A stretch of 64,000 nucleotides of DNA from Heritagella caecorum (GTDB lineage Bacteria; Bacillota; Clostridia; Oscillospirales; Acutalibacteraceae), in the NCBI GenBank assembly GCA_904419035.1, contig CAJFQL010000005.1, forward strand, positions 22,423 to 86,422. Reading direction: 5' to 3'. The position numbers and the translations under genes were made by a program. This document shows, piece after piece, positions 8,122 through 17,405 of the stretch (the stretch's first letter is position 1; each line of letters begins with the position of its first letter). The notes under the pieces are model-generated. The model did no database searches. It saw only the letters and a list, made by a program, of their open reading frames with translations, and was not told the DNA's origin.

Positions 8122-10086
8122 TTGGAGTTTAACGAAATCACGCAGACCGATCAGACTTATAACGAAAATCAAATACAGGTATTGGAAGGGCTGGAAGCCG
8201 TACGGAAACGCCCGGGGATGTACATTGGCTCCACGGGCCCGAAGGGACTGCATCATCTGGTGTATGAAATCGTGGACAACTCCATTGATGAAGCGCTGGC
8301 AGGATGCTGTGATAAGATCAATGTCATTATTGAAGAAGGCAATATTATTCGCGTAGAAGATAACGGCCGTGGTATCCCGGTAGGGGTCCAGCAGAAAACC
8401 GGGCTGCCGGCTGTCACCGTTGTTTTCACGATTCTGCATGCCGGCGGCAAGTTCGGCGGTGGCGGGTACAAGGTAAGCGGCGGTTTGCACGGCGTGGGCG
8501 CGTCGGTGGTCAACGCCCTGTCTGTCTGGCTGGAAGTGGAAGTATACAGCGACGGTCACCGCTATTTTCAGCGGTTTGAACGGGGCAATGCCGTTTGCGA
8601 CCTGAAGGATATGGGGCCGTGCGACGACCCGAGCCGTACGGGGACAACCGTGCGCTTTTTAGCCGACCCCGAAATTTTTAAAGAAACGACGGTGTACGAT
8701 TACACAACCCTGCAGATCCGTTTGCGGGAACAGGCGTTTTTAAATGCGGGGGTGCATATCGAGCTGCGGGATGAACGCACCCGGGAACATGAGGATGACA
8801 ATATACCCCGGCAGGATAATTTCTGCTATAAAGGCGGCGTGAGCAGTTTTGTTGAATTCATCAACAAGAAAAAAGCCGTCGAAGTCATTCATCCCGATGT
8901 GCTGCATTTTACCGCGGTGGCACCGGACGATTCGGCCACGGCGGAAATCGCCATGCAGTATAATGACAGCTATAATGAGTTGATTTTGTCCTTTGCGAAT
9001 AACATTCACACCACCGACGGCGGCACCCATGAAGAGGGCTTTAAGCGGGCCCTGACGCGGGTGATGAACGATTATGCCCGCCGCTATAACATTCTGAAAG
9101 AAAACGATAAAAACCTGTCCGGCGAAGACGTGCGCGAAGGGCTCACGGCGATTATCAGCGTGAAACTGAAAGAAGCGCAGTTCGAAGGCCAGACAAAAGC
9201 CAGATTGGGCAACATGGAAATTGGCCCGCTGGTGTCCAATCTGGTCACCGAAAAAGTGATGACCTATCTGGAGGAAAATCCTGCAACGGCCCGGGCCATT
9301 TTTGATAAGGCCATGGCCGCTTCCCGGGCGCGGGAGGCGGCCCGGAAAGCCCGGGAAATGGTGCGGCGTAAATCGGCGCTGGAAAATGCCAGCCTGCCCG
9401 GCAAACTGGCCGATTGCCAAAGCCGGAACCCGGAAGAAACCGAAATTTACATCGTGGAAGGTGACTCCGCCGGCGGTTCCGCCAAAGGCGGACGGGATCG
9501 CAAATTCCAGGCGATTTTGCCTCTGTGGGGCAAAATGCTCAACGTGGAAAAAGCGCGGCTTGATAAAGTCTATGGCAACGAAAAACTCATGCCGGTAGTC
9601 ACGGCCTTGGGGACCGGGCTGGGCGATGAATTCGATATTACCAAACTGCGGTATGGCAAGATTATCATCATGGCCGATGCCGATGTCGACGGCAGCCATA
9701 TCCGCACCCTGCTACTAACCTTCTTCTTCCGGTATATGCGGCCCCTGGTGGAACAGGGACACATCTATTTGGCACAGCCGCCGCTGTTCCGTATTACCAA
9801 GGGCAAAAAGCACCGGTATGCGTTTTCGGATGCCCAGCGTGATGCGATTATGGCCGAGCTGCAGAGCGGGTACGAAATCCAGCGCTACAAAGGTTTGGGC
9901 GAAATGGATTCGGAACAGCTGTGGGAAACCACCATGGATCCGGCTACGCGCACCATGCTGCGGGTCGAATTGGATGATGCCGAACGGGCGGATGAAATCT
10001 TTACGATTTTGATGGGCGATAAAGTCGAACCGCGGCGTCAGTTTATCGAGAAAAACGCTAAGTACGTGCAAAATCTGGATATCTGA
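8122..10086 (+). CDS. gyrB: DNA gyrase subunit B
   Basis: ATPase subunit of gyrase, which introduces negative supercoils. The 654 residues include the GHKL ATP site (IVDNSIDEALAG; DNGRGIP; GGLHGVGASVVNAL), the transducer domain, and the TOPRIM domain with EGDSAGGSA and DADVDGSHIRTLLLTFFFR. The C-terminal part ends RRQFIEKNAKYVQNLDI. The motif usually written PLRGK is PLWGK here, a form common in clostridia. It starts at TTG 8122, 5 bases after GGAGGG; no nearer ATG fits the frame. Confidence 0.97.
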   Translation: MEFNEITQTDQTYNENQIQVLEGLEAVRKRPGMYIGSTGPKGLHHLVYEIVDNSIDEALAGCCDKINVIIEEGNIIRVEDNGRGIPVGVQQKTGLPAVTVVFTILHAGGKFGGGGYKVSGGLHGVGASVVNALSVWLEVEVYSDGHRYFQRFERGNAVCDLKDMGPCDDPSRTGTTVRFLADPEIFKETTVYDYTTLQIRLREQAFLNAGVHIELRDERTREHEDDNIPRQDNFCYKGGVSSFVEFINKKKAVEVIHPDVLHFTAVAPDDSATAEIAMQYNDSYNELILSFANNIHTTDGGTHEEGFKRALTRVMNDYARRYNILKENDKNLSGEDVREGLTAIISVKLKEAQFEGQTKARLGNMEIGPLVSNLVTEKVMTYLEENPATARAIFDKAMAASRAREAARKAREMVRRKSALENASLPGKLADCQSRNPEETEIYIVEGDSAGGSAKGGRDRKFQAILPLWGKMLNVEKARLDKVYGNEKLMPVVTALGTGLGDEFDITKLRYGKIIIMADADVDGSHIRTLLLTFFFRYMRPLVEQGHIYLAQPPLFRITKGKKHRYAFSDAQRDAIMAELQSGYEIQRYKGLGEMDSEQLWETTMDPATRTMLRVELDDAERADEIFTILMGDKVEPRRQFIEKNAKYVQNLDI

Positions 10087-10107
10087 TCTTGGTAACAGTG
10101 AGGCAGT

Positions 10108-10626
10108 ATGGAAAAGATGGATATGACGAATCCCGAGGGTGTGATCCGGTATACCCCTTCGTTTCAGGAAGAGCTTACCGGTGTACGCCTGATCGGCATG
10201 ATTCACACGACCGGCCTGCGGGCCATCATAGAAACGGTGATCCTTTTGGTAGCGGCGGGCCTGTTTTTGTCGTCTTATATCCGGGAGCAGGATGGCAATG
10301 CCCTTTTCTTTGCGCTGGTTTGCCTTGTGTTAATTGTGGTGGTATGGCTTGTGCCGGAACTGGCTATGCGCCGGATGGCCCGGGAAAAGCAGGGACGTAC
10401 GATTTGTATTCGATTGGCTCCCGAAGGGATTTTCCGGATTTTGTCCGACGGAGAGTCCCGCGCGTTTCTGTATGACGGTCTTGTGGCCGAACAGAAAAAC
10501 GGTGTGTGGCTGCTGCAGGACGGGAAAAATCACCGCTTAGTACTGCCTTTGCGGGCGATCCCCGAAGAAAAACGAAAAGAAGTGGAAGATCGATTGCTTT
10601 CGATCGCGGATCAGAAAGAAAAGTAA
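10108..10626 (+). CDS. YcxB-like membrane protein of unknown function
   Basis: A 172-residue protein with two adjacent membrane segments (about 42-60 and 67-87), then a soluble C-terminal domain (about 95-172, ISLxxEGI..-like: IRLAPEGIFRILSDGESRAF). That layout matches the YcxB-like family, whose function is unknown. It stands between gyrB and gyrA, with short gaps of 21 and 47 bases, an unusual insertion into this gene pair. GAGG precedes the ATG at 10108. Confidence 0.7.
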   Translation: MEKMDMTNPEGVIRYTPSFQEELTGVRLIGMIHTTGLRAIIETVILLVAAGLFLSSYIREQDGNALFFALVCLVLIVVVWLVPELAMRRMAREKQGRTICIRLAPEGIFRILSDGESRAFLYDGLVAEQKNGVWLLQDGKNHRLVLPLRAIPEEKRKEVEDRLLSIADQKEK

Positions 10627-10673
10627 ATGTTTGGTTTTGAATTTATGAATTCGTACGGGAAGGAACCTGATTC

Positions 10674-13187
10674 ATGGAAGAGCAAATGATGCAAAGCGGC
10701 CGCACGATCGGTGTTAATCTGGAAGAAGAAATGCGAAAAGCGTTTCTGGAATACTCCATGTCCGTGATTATTTCCCGGGCATTGCCGGATGTGCGCGATG
10801 GTTTGAAGCCCGTTCACCGGCGCATTCTATATACCATGTATGAAAACAGCTTGTGGCCGGAAAAGGCGTACCGCAAGTGCGCCGATACGGTCGGTTCGGT
10901 GCTGGGCCGTTACCACCCCCACGGGGATGCGTCGGTGTATGATGCGCTGGTTCGTCTGGCGCAGGATTTCTCCATGCGGTATGTGCTGGTGGACGGCCAC
11001 GGGAACTTCGGTTCCGTGGACGGTGACCCGCCTGCTGCTTACCGTTACACCGAAGCGCGCATGAACAAGCTGTCGGTGGATATGTTGGCCGATATCGACA
11101 AAGATACGGTGGATTTTTCCCCAAACTACGATGACCGGCTGAAAGAACCCAATGTATTGCCCACCCACTTCCCCAACCTGCTGGTCAATGGGTCGACCGG
11201 TATCGCCGTAGGGATGGCCACCAATATCCCGCCCCACAATATGGGCGAAGTCATCGACGGCATGTGTGCCCTGATCGATAATCCCCAGGCGTCTTTGGAA
11301 GATATTATGCAATATATCAAAGGGCCGGATTTCCCTACCGGCGGCATTATCATGGGCCGCAGCGGGATCCGGGCGGCGTACGCCACCGGGCGTGGGCGTG
11401 TGATTGTACGGGCGCGCGCAGAAATTGAAGAAGAAAAGAATGGCCGTTTCAAAATCATCGTGTCGGAATTGCCGTATCAGGTCAATAAAGCCAGACTGAT
11501 CGAAAATATCGCCGATCTGGTCAAAGAAAAGCGGCTGGAAGGCATTTCGAATATTGAAGACCATTCGGACCGCGAAGGCATGCACATCGTGATCGATGTG
11601 AAACGGGATGCCTCCCCCCAGATCGTTTTGAATCATCTGTACAATGAAACCCAGATGCAGACGACCTTTGGCGTCAATATGCTGGCCATTGTGCGCAACG
11701 AACCCAAAACGCTCACTCTGCTGCAGATGCTGCAGGAATATATCGACTTCCAGAAAGAAGTGGTGGAACGGCGCACCCGTTTCGATCTGAAAAAAGCGCA
11801 GGATCGCGCCCATATTTTGGAAGGCCTGAAAAAAGCCATCGACATTGTCGACGAAATCATCGCGACCATCCGCGCCTGTAAGGGCGGCAAATCGGAAGCG
11901 AAAAAAGCCATTATGGAAGCGTTCGATTTTGACGACGTACAGGCATCGGCCATTGTGTCGTTTCAGCTGGGACAGCTGGCGGGTCTGGAGATCAAGAAAA
12001 TTATGGATGAACTCGACCAGCTCCACGAGAAAATTCGCGACTACCTGGATATTCTGTCCAGTGAAAGCCGCGTACTGGCCATTGTGAAAGACGAGGCCAG
12101 AGCGATGAAAGAGAAATACGCCGACGAACGCCGTACGGAAATTGCTACGGTCAGCGGCGAAGTGGATATCGAAGACCTGATTCCCAACGACGAATGTGTC
12201 ATGACCCTGACCCAGGCCGGCTATGTCAAGCGCCAGAAAGCGGATACCTATCATATCCAGAAGCGCGGCGGCCGCGGTATCAGCGGTATGTCCCGACGGG
12301 AAGAAGACCTGGCGGCTGAAATGTTCGTCAGCCGCAACCATGACCAGGTGATGTTCTTCACGAATTTTGGCCGCGTATACCGGCTCAAGTGCTACGAAGT
12401 ACCGGAAGGGACGCGTACGGCCAAAGGCATCAATATTGCGAATCTGTTGCCCCTGAATCCGGATGAAAAAGTGACGTCCATGATTCGCGTGCCGCAGGTG
12501 GAAGAAGACAGCTATCTGGTCTTGGTCACCCGCAATGGTGTCATCAAACGCACGGAACTGTCGGCGTACCACCATGTGCGCAAGAGCGGCCTGATTGCCA
12601 TTGACTTGGACGAAGGCGATGCGCTCAGCTGGGTGCGGATTACCAACGGGCAAAATGAACTGCTGGTAGCGACCCGCAACGGTATGGCGATCCGCTTTAA
12701 AGAAACGGATGTGCGTGCCATGGGCCGGGCGGCTCGTGGTGTGAAAGCCATTACCATGAGCGATGACGACTGCGTCATCGGCATGTCGATTTTGCGGGAA
12801 GGCGGCCTGGTGCTCACGGTTTCGGAAACCGGGTATGGACGCCTGTCCCCCATGGAAGATTACCGGCTGCAGAACCGCGGCGGCAAAGGGCTTACCAATT
12901 ACCATACCGACAAATACGGAAAAGTGGCGGCCATTAAAGTGGTAGACCTCACCGATGATATTATCCTGATTTCGGCAGACGGGGTTATTATTCGGATTGA
13001 AGCGGCCTCGATCCGTGTATGTGCCCGTCCCAGCAAGGGTGTGCGGGTTATGCGCATCCAGGGGGACGAAAACCGGGTGGTAACCTTGTCCCGCGCCCCC
13101 CATGAAACAGAGGAAGAAGACGAAGACGAAACCGAGGCAGAAATCGAAACGCCTGCCCAGGAAGAAGCAGAACAGACAGAAGAATAA
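10674..13187 (+). CDS. gyrA: DNA gyrase subunit A
   Basis: DNA-cleaving and rejoining subunit of gyrase. The 837 residues have the winged-helix breakage domain (ALPDVRDGLKPVHRRILY, HPHGDASVYDA) and the catalytic tyrosine Y125 in AAYRYTEARM. A coiled-coil gate and a C-terminal beta-pinwheel with the GyrA box QKRGGRGISG follow, then an acidic tail. The residue matching E. coli Ser83 is Ala86, while Asp90 (E. coli Asp87) is kept. AAGGAA precedes the ATG. A terminator follows. Confidence 0.97.
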   Translation: MEEQMMQSGRTIGVNLEEEMRKAFLEYSMSVIISRALPDVRDGLKPVHRRILYTMYENSLWPEKAYRKCADTVGSVLGRYHPHGDASVYDALVRLAQDFSMRYVLVDGHGNFGSVDGDPPAAYRYTEARMNKLSVDMLADIDKDTVDFSPNYDDRLKEPNVLPTHFPNLLVNGSTGIAVGMATNIPPHNMGEVIDGMCALIDNPQASLEDIMQYIKGPDFPTGGIIMGRSGIRAAYATGRGRVIVRARAEIEEEKNGRFKIIVSELPYQVNKARLIENIADLVKEKRLEGISNIEDHSDREGMHIVIDVKRDASPQIVLNHLYNETQMQTTFGVNMLAIVRNEPKTLTLLQMLQEYIDFQKEVVERRTRFDLKKAQDRAHILEGLKKAIDIVDEIIATIRACKGGKSEAKKAIMEAFDFDDVQASAIVSFQLGQLAGLEIKKIMDELDQLHEKIRDYLDILSSESRVLAIVKDEARAMKEKYADERRTEIATVSGEVDIEDLIPNDECVMTLTQAGYVKRQKADTYHIQKRGGRGISGMSRREEDLAAEMFVSRNHDQVMFFTNFGRVYRLKCYEVPEGTRTAKGINIANLLPLNPDEKVTSMIRVPQVEEDSYLVLVTRNGVIKRTELSAYHHVRKSGLIAIDLDEGDALSWVRITNGQNELLVATRNGMAIRFKETDVRAMGRAARGVKAITMSDDDCVIGMSILREGGLVLTVSETGYGRLSPMEDYRLQNRGGKGLTNYHTDKYGKVAAIKVVDLTDDIILISADGVIIRIEAASIRVCARPSKGVRVMRIQGDENRVVTLSRAPHETEEEDEDETEAEIETPAQEEAEQTEE

Positions 13188-13218
13188 AAAGGACCGGCCT
13201 GCCGCCGGGCTTAGTACG

Positions 13219-13253
13219 GGGGCTATGGAGTGCGATTCTATAGCCCCTTTCTT
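13219..13253 (+). terminator. Terminator after gyrA
   Basis: Stem GGGGCTAT (13219-13226) / ATAGCCCC (13240-13247) followed by TTTCTTT. It ends the gyrase operon before the sigma factor gene. Confidence 0.75.
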
Positions 13254-13273
13254 TCGATAAAAAGAGGGAAAAA

Positions 13274-13945
13274 ATGAAAAAAGATAATTTTTTGCAGGAA
13301 ACGTGCAATAAAACAACCGCCCCGTGCATTGATAAAGTGAACAGGGGGGAAACCAAAGTGAACAGATGTATGGCCATAGAAGCACCCATCCCGGGAAACG
13401 GTGCGGTACAGTGGGATGCATGCATTGCCAGGATTGCAGAAGGAGACAAAGATGCGCTGGCGGCCCTGTATGAAGAAACCCATACGGCTGTTTATGGTTT
13501 TGCCTTGTCGATTGTAAAGAACGCACAGGATGCGGAGGATATTCTGCAGGACGTATTTGTGAATGTTTTTCTGGCGGCCGGTTCTTACCGGGCCCATGGA
13601 AAAGTGATGGCCTGGCTATTGACCATTACGAAGAACCTGGCCTTCATGAAACTGCGGAAACAAAAAAAGGAGACACTCATGTCGCCGGAAGATTGGCACA
13701 CACAGTTTGCCGAACAAATTGACACCCGTTCTTCCGTCACCCGGGAAGACAGCCTGCTTTTACGCACGCTGCTGGGAAATTTATCCGATGAAGAACGGCA
13801 GATTGTGACGCTGCACGCACTGGCGGGTTGTAAACACCGTGAAATCGCGGTGATTTTGGGGATTCCGCTTCCTACGGTACTGTCGAAGTACCGGCGGGCT
13901 TTACGCAAACTCGAAAAACAATTGGAGGAGGGTGACGACCGATGA
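13274..13945 (+). CDS. ECF-type RNA polymerase sigma factor
   Basis: Sigma-70 family, extracytoplasmic-function type. Region 2 (DAEDILQDVFVNVFLAAGSY, about 95-114) and region 4 with the helix-turn-helix HREIAVILGIPLPTVLSKYR (about 190-210) are both present. The overlapping downstream gene encodes its likely membrane anti-sigma factor. Two starts are possible: ATG 13274 after GAGGG (223 aa), or GTG 13358 after GGGGG (195 aa). The extra N-terminal 28 residues resemble no sigma domain, so the shorter form may be the real one. Confidence 0.88.
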   Translation: MKKDNFLQETCNKTTAPCIDKVNRGETKVNRCMAIEAPIPGNGAVQWDACIARIAEGDKDALAALYEETHTAVYGFALSIVKNAQDAEDILQDVFVNVFLAAGSYRAHGKVMAWLLTITKNLAFMKLRKQKKETLMSPEDWHTQFAEQIDTRSSVTREDSLLLRTLLGNLSDEERQIVTLHALAGCKHREIAVILGIPLPTVLSKYRRALRKLEKQLEEGDDR

Positions 13946-15726
13946 AAAACGGGAATTGGGACGAGAAAATCCGTACGGCGTATGACCATGCGACCCCGGA
14001 TGTTTTGGACCGCATCCTCTCCGCCTGTGAAGAACAGAAAGGAAATGTGATCCCAATGACGGCAGGAAAGCATAATAAAAAGAGAACCGTTTCGATCGTA
14101 TCGGCAGCCGCAGCCGTGTGCATTCTGTTTAGTGCCGCGATGATTTGGCAGCCTTGGAATGTAGGGACTGTACAGCCCGAAAATGTACAGCCCGGTGTAA
14201 GCCAGACGGGCAATGTAGATTCTATTATCACGCTGGATGTAAACCCCAGCATTTCCATTGATATCGACCAGGAAGAAACCGTCGTGGCGGTGCAGGCGCT
14301 CAATGATGACGCCGAAAAAGTCATTGGCGATATGGATCTGCAGGGAACCGACCTGGATGTAACCGTGAATGCACTGATTGGCTCGATGCTGAAAAACGGG
14401 TATCTGGACGAAGCAAAAAACTCCATTCTGGTCACCGTGGAAAATGACGACCAGGCCCGCGGCGATGAACTGAAAACACAGATCACCAACGACATTAAAA
14501 AGGCCTTTTCGGAAGACGGTCTGGAAGCCGCTGTGCTGTCCCAGACGCTGACCGAAGATGAAGAAATCGATGCCCTGGCCCAGCAGTATGGCATTTCCAA
14601 AGGGAAAGCAGCCTTCATTCGGGAACTGGTGGGCAACGACACCACCTTGACGTTCGAATCCCTGGCTCCGCTGAGCGTGCAGGAAATTGCCCTACTGTAT
14701 GCTTCGCGCCAGAGTGATGATTCCGCTGTTACCCAGAGCGGGGCTGTGAATGAGAGCTCGTATATCGGCGTAGAAGCCGCGAAAAAAGCGGCGTTTGACC
14801 ATGCCGGTGTCAGCGAATCCGATGTAACCAAACTGGAAGTCGAATACGATAACGACGATGGCGTGATGGTATATGAAGTGGATTTCCATGTGGGCACCAC
14901 GGAATATGATTATGAAATTGATGCCAAAACCGGCAAGGTGCTGAAGGCCGAAAAAGAAAAAGACGACGATATGGCCAATGCGGGTTCGGGCAACACCTCT
15001 TCCGGGAATAGTTCTTCGGGCAATAGCTCTTCCGGCAATTCTTCGTCGAATACCAGTTCGTATATCAGCCGCGATACGGCTCTGCAGAAGGCCCTGGCCC
15101 ATGCGGGCGTCAGCGCTTCCCAGGCGGTGGATGTGGATGTAGAATTTGACGATGGCCATTACGATGTGGACTTCCGTGTGGGCTCCACCGAATATGATTA
15201 TGAAATCAACGCCAAGACCGGTGCCGTGATCCGCTACGAAAAAGATGTCGACGATGACCGCCAGCATACAGGCACCTCTTCCAGCAGCAGCTCGTCTTCC
15301 AGCTCGTATATCAGCAAAGACGAAGCCAAGCAGAAAGCGTTCTCTCATGCCGGTGTCAGTGCTTCCCAGGCTTCCGGTGTGAAGGTCGAATGGGATGATG
15401 GCCACTACGACGTGGAATTCTGCGTGGGTTCCACCGAATATGACTATGAAATCAATGCGAAAACCGGTGCTGTGATCCGTTACGAAAAAGACACCGACGA
15501 CGATCATCATTCTACCACCAACACCAGTTCCTATATTGGCCGGGATGCCGCCAAGCAGAAGGCTTTGAGCCATGCGGGCCTCAAGGAAAGCGACGTGTAT
15601 GAACTGGAAGTGGAACTGGACGAAGAAGACGGCATTTATGAAGTTTCCTTCGAAACCAAATCGTACGAATATGAATACGAAGTACAGGCGACGACGGGCA
15701 AGATCCTGAAAGCCGAAAAAGATTGA
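13942..15726 (+). CDS. RsgI-type anti-sigma factor with four PepSY repeats
   Basis: A 594-residue single-pass membrane protein, probably the anti-sigma factor of the preceding ECF sigma. The cytoplasmic N-terminus (about 1-45) is followed by a membrane helix (about 49-69). An outside domain of the RsgI middle type follows, with the signature TLDVNPSISIDID (about 97-109) and ALNDDAEKV. In clostridial RsgI proteins the Asn-Pro bond of this motif is an autocleavage site, here N101-P102. Four PepSY-like repeats follow, each starting SYI..(D/E)A and containing (T)EYDYEI.AKTG. They are separated by Ser/Gly/Thr-rich linkers. RsgI proteins usually end in carbohydrate-binding modules, so the PepSY sensor end is the odd part. 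The 4-base overlap with the sigma gene shows coupling. Confidence 0.85.
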   Translation: MKNGNWDEKIRTAYDHATPDVLDRILSACEEQKGNVIPMTAGKHNKKRTVSIVSAAAAVCILFSAAMIWQPWNVGTVQPENVQPGVSQTGNVDSIITLDVNPSISIDIDQEETVVAVQALNDDAEKVIGDMDLQGTDLDVTVNALIGSMLKNGYLDEAKNSILVTVENDDQARGDELKTQITNDIKKAFSEDGLEAAVLSQTLTEDEEIDALAQQYGISKGKAAFIRELVGNDTTLTFESLAPLSVQEIALLYASRQSDDSAVTQSGAVNESSYIGVEAAKKAAFDHAGVSESDVTKLEVEYDNDDGVMVYEVDFHVGTTEYDYEIDAKTGKVLKAEKEKDDDMANAGSGNTSSGNSSSGNSSSGNSSSNTSSYISRDTALQKALAHAGVSASQAVDVDVEFDDGHYDVDFRVGSTEYDYEINAKTGAVIRYEKDVDDDRQHTGTSSSSSSSSSSYISKDEAKQKAFSHAGVSASQASGVKVEWDDGHYDVEFCVGSTEYDYEINAKTGAVIRYEKDTDDDHHSTTNTSSYIGRDAAKQKALSHAGLKESDVYELEVELDEEDGIYEVSFETKSYEYEYEVQATTGKILKAEKD

Positions 15727-15767
15727 CCTCCTCTTCTCTTTAGGTAGCCGCGTACTTCATAAAGAAA

Positions 15768-15805
15768 GCCGGCCTCCGGGATTTCCCGGAGACCGGCCTT
15801 TTTTT
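15768..15805. terminator. Bidirectional terminator between the anti-sigma and Nudix genes
   Basis: A GC-rich stem of 13 bases per arm (15768-15780 / 15785-15797) with a 4-base loop and a T-run on the plus strand. The A-run on the other side lets it serve the convergent Nudix gene as well. Confidence 0.85.
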
Positions 15806-15806
15806 G

Positions 15807-16352
15807 TTATAGTCTGCCTTTTTGCACCAGATAATATGTTTTTAAAATACCGATTTGGGTTTTGGCGTCGGGAATCTCATTTTGCAGGACCATCGAAACG
15901 GCCTGTTCCAACGGGATTTTTTCCACTTCCAAAAATTCGTCCTCATCCAGGTGCATGGCACCTTTCCCGGTTACCCGGCAAGCCCATAGACGGATAATTT
16001 CATTCACGTACCCCGGAGTGGGATAGATGTCGCCCAGGTACTGATACGACTGGCCGATGGTACCGGTTTCTTCTTTTTGTTCCCGTTTGACGGCTTCGAA
16101 AGGGTCCTCCCCTTTTTCCAGTTTGCCGGCGGGCAGTTCCAGCAGCACTTGCTGATAGGGGTACCGGAACTGACGCACCATGTAAATTTCGTTGTTTTCG
16201 GTCAAAGCCGCCACGCTCACCCCGCCGGGATGCTGGACCAATTCCCGGTTGGCTACACTTCCGTCGGGCAGAAGGGCTTTATCCAGGCAGAGGTTGATGA
16301 TCCGTCCTGTGAACAGGCGTTGGCTTTCCAAAGTTTTTTCGGTGAGATCCAT
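15807..16352 (-). CDS. nudF: Nudix hydrolase, ADP-ribose pyrophosphatase type
   Basis: Hydrolyses ADP-ribose or related nucleoside diphosphate sugars to AMP and a sugar phosphate. The 181 residues carry the Nudix box GKLEKGEDPFEAVKREQKEE (about 75-94), which holds the metal-binding glutamates. The position usually occupied by Leu in REL is Gln (REQ). The proline of PTPGYVNE about 16 residues after the box is typical of ADP-ribose-specific members. AAGGAG precedes the ATG at 16352. It is transcribed alone, convergent with the anti-sigma gene. Confidence 0.88.
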   Translation of the reverse strand: MDLTEKTLESQRLFTGRIINLCLDKALLPDGSVANRELVQHPGGVSVAALTENNEIYMVRQFRYPYQQVLLELPAGKLEKGEDPFEAVKREQKEETGTIGQSYQYLGDIYPTPGYVNEIIRLWACRVTGKGAMHLDEDEFLEVEKIPLEQAVSMVLQNEIPDAKTQIGILKTYYLVQKGRL

Positions 16353-16492
16353 AAAAACGACTCCTTCTGCATGGGGATTCTTTTTTCTTCCATTATAAGC
16401 GAAAAGGCAGCTGGGAACAAGCTTTCCACTGAAAAGATGGGTATGGAATGGGAAAGCATGGCATACACCTTACGAAAAAGGAGCGTGATGGG

Positions 16493-17356
16493 ATGCTATA
16501 TGATTTTGGTGTGCTGCAAAAAGAGATCACACAGTGGGAAAAAGAAGCGGGCCACCGGGCCGAAAGCATAGGCGAAAGCGTGTGCGGCCGTCCGCTTTAT
16601 GGGCTATGGATGGGAAGCGGGCGGGAAACCGCTGTGATTCTGGCCGGGTTCCATGGCATGGAGTGGATCACCAGCGCTGTATTGATGGACTATGCTCGCG
16701 ATTGCCTGCGCGTTCCGCCGCCCGTTCGGGTTTTGCTGGTACCCATGGCCAACCCCGACGGAGTTGAAATTTCCCTGCACGGCGCGCAGACAGCGGGGGC
16801 TTATGCGCCACAGGTGCGAAAAATTTCCCCCGACCCCACCCGCTGGCAGGCAAATGCCCGGGGGGTCGATCTCAACCATAATTTTCCGGCGGGATGGGAG
16901 ACGCTGCGAAAAATGGAGATCCGCGCCGGAATCCTGGGCCCCTCCCCCACCCGGTATGGTGGCGAATGGCCCGGCAGTGAACCCGAAACCCAGGCGGTCA
17001 TGCGGGCCATCATCGATTCCGGTTGTCACCGGGTGTTAGCGCTGCACAGCCAGGGGGAAGAAATTTATGATGACGTGGGAGTGGGCATGCAGCCTCCCGG
17101 TACCCGGGCACGGGCGCAAAAAATGGCGAAAAGCAGCGGATATACCCTAAAACCACAGCCTCAGGGGCTAGCGTCTTTGGGTGGATGCAAAGACTGGGTA
17201 CAAATGGCCCTGCACAAACAGGCCTTTACCGTGGAAATGGGAAAAGGGCAAAATCCGCTGCCGTTTCAACAAAAACAGGACATTGAAACCCACATGGTCC
17301 CCCTGTTTGCCGATTTTTTGCAGCCGGAACCGGTTGCGCCCAATGAAAAGTTATGA
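16493..17356 (+). CDS. M14 family zinc carboxypeptidase (cell-wall peptidase type)
   Basis: A 287-residue zinc peptidase. Zinc ligands are visible as His54 and Glu57 (GFHGMEW) and His185 (LALHSQGEE). The catalytic Glu is E248 (FTVEMGKG). The substrate-binding motif reads GVDLNHNF instead of the usual NRNF, a form seen in clostridial members. Relatives cleave gamma-D-Glu-diamino acid bonds of peptidoglycan, but no signal peptide or LysM domain is present, so it may act on muropeptides in the cytosol. The frame is open upstream, but AGGAG lies 9 bases before ATG 16493. Confidence 0.83.
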   Translation: MLYDFGVLQKEITQWEKEAGHRAESIGESVCGRPLYGLWMGSGRETAVILAGFHGMEWITSAVLMDYARDCLRVPPPVRVLLVPMANPDGVEISLHGAQTAGAYAPQVRKISPDPTRWQANARGVDLNHNFPAGWETLRKMEIRAGILGPSPTRYGGEWPGSEPETQAVMRAIIDSGCHRVLALHSQGEEIYDDVGVGMQPPGTRARAQKMAKSSGYTLKPQPQGLASLGGCKDWVQMALHKQAFTVEMGKGQNPLPFQQKQDIETHMVPLFADFLQPEPVAPNEKL

Positions 17357-17405
17357 TAAAGTGAAGAAAACAGAAACCGGATCGGTAAGAAAAAGGAGGT
17401 TTCAC

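Noticed and set aside
10827..13526. 899-codon open frame on the minus strand
   Set aside because: It lies entirely antisense to gyrA and the start of the sigma gene; composition is driven by gyrA codon use and no family is recognised.
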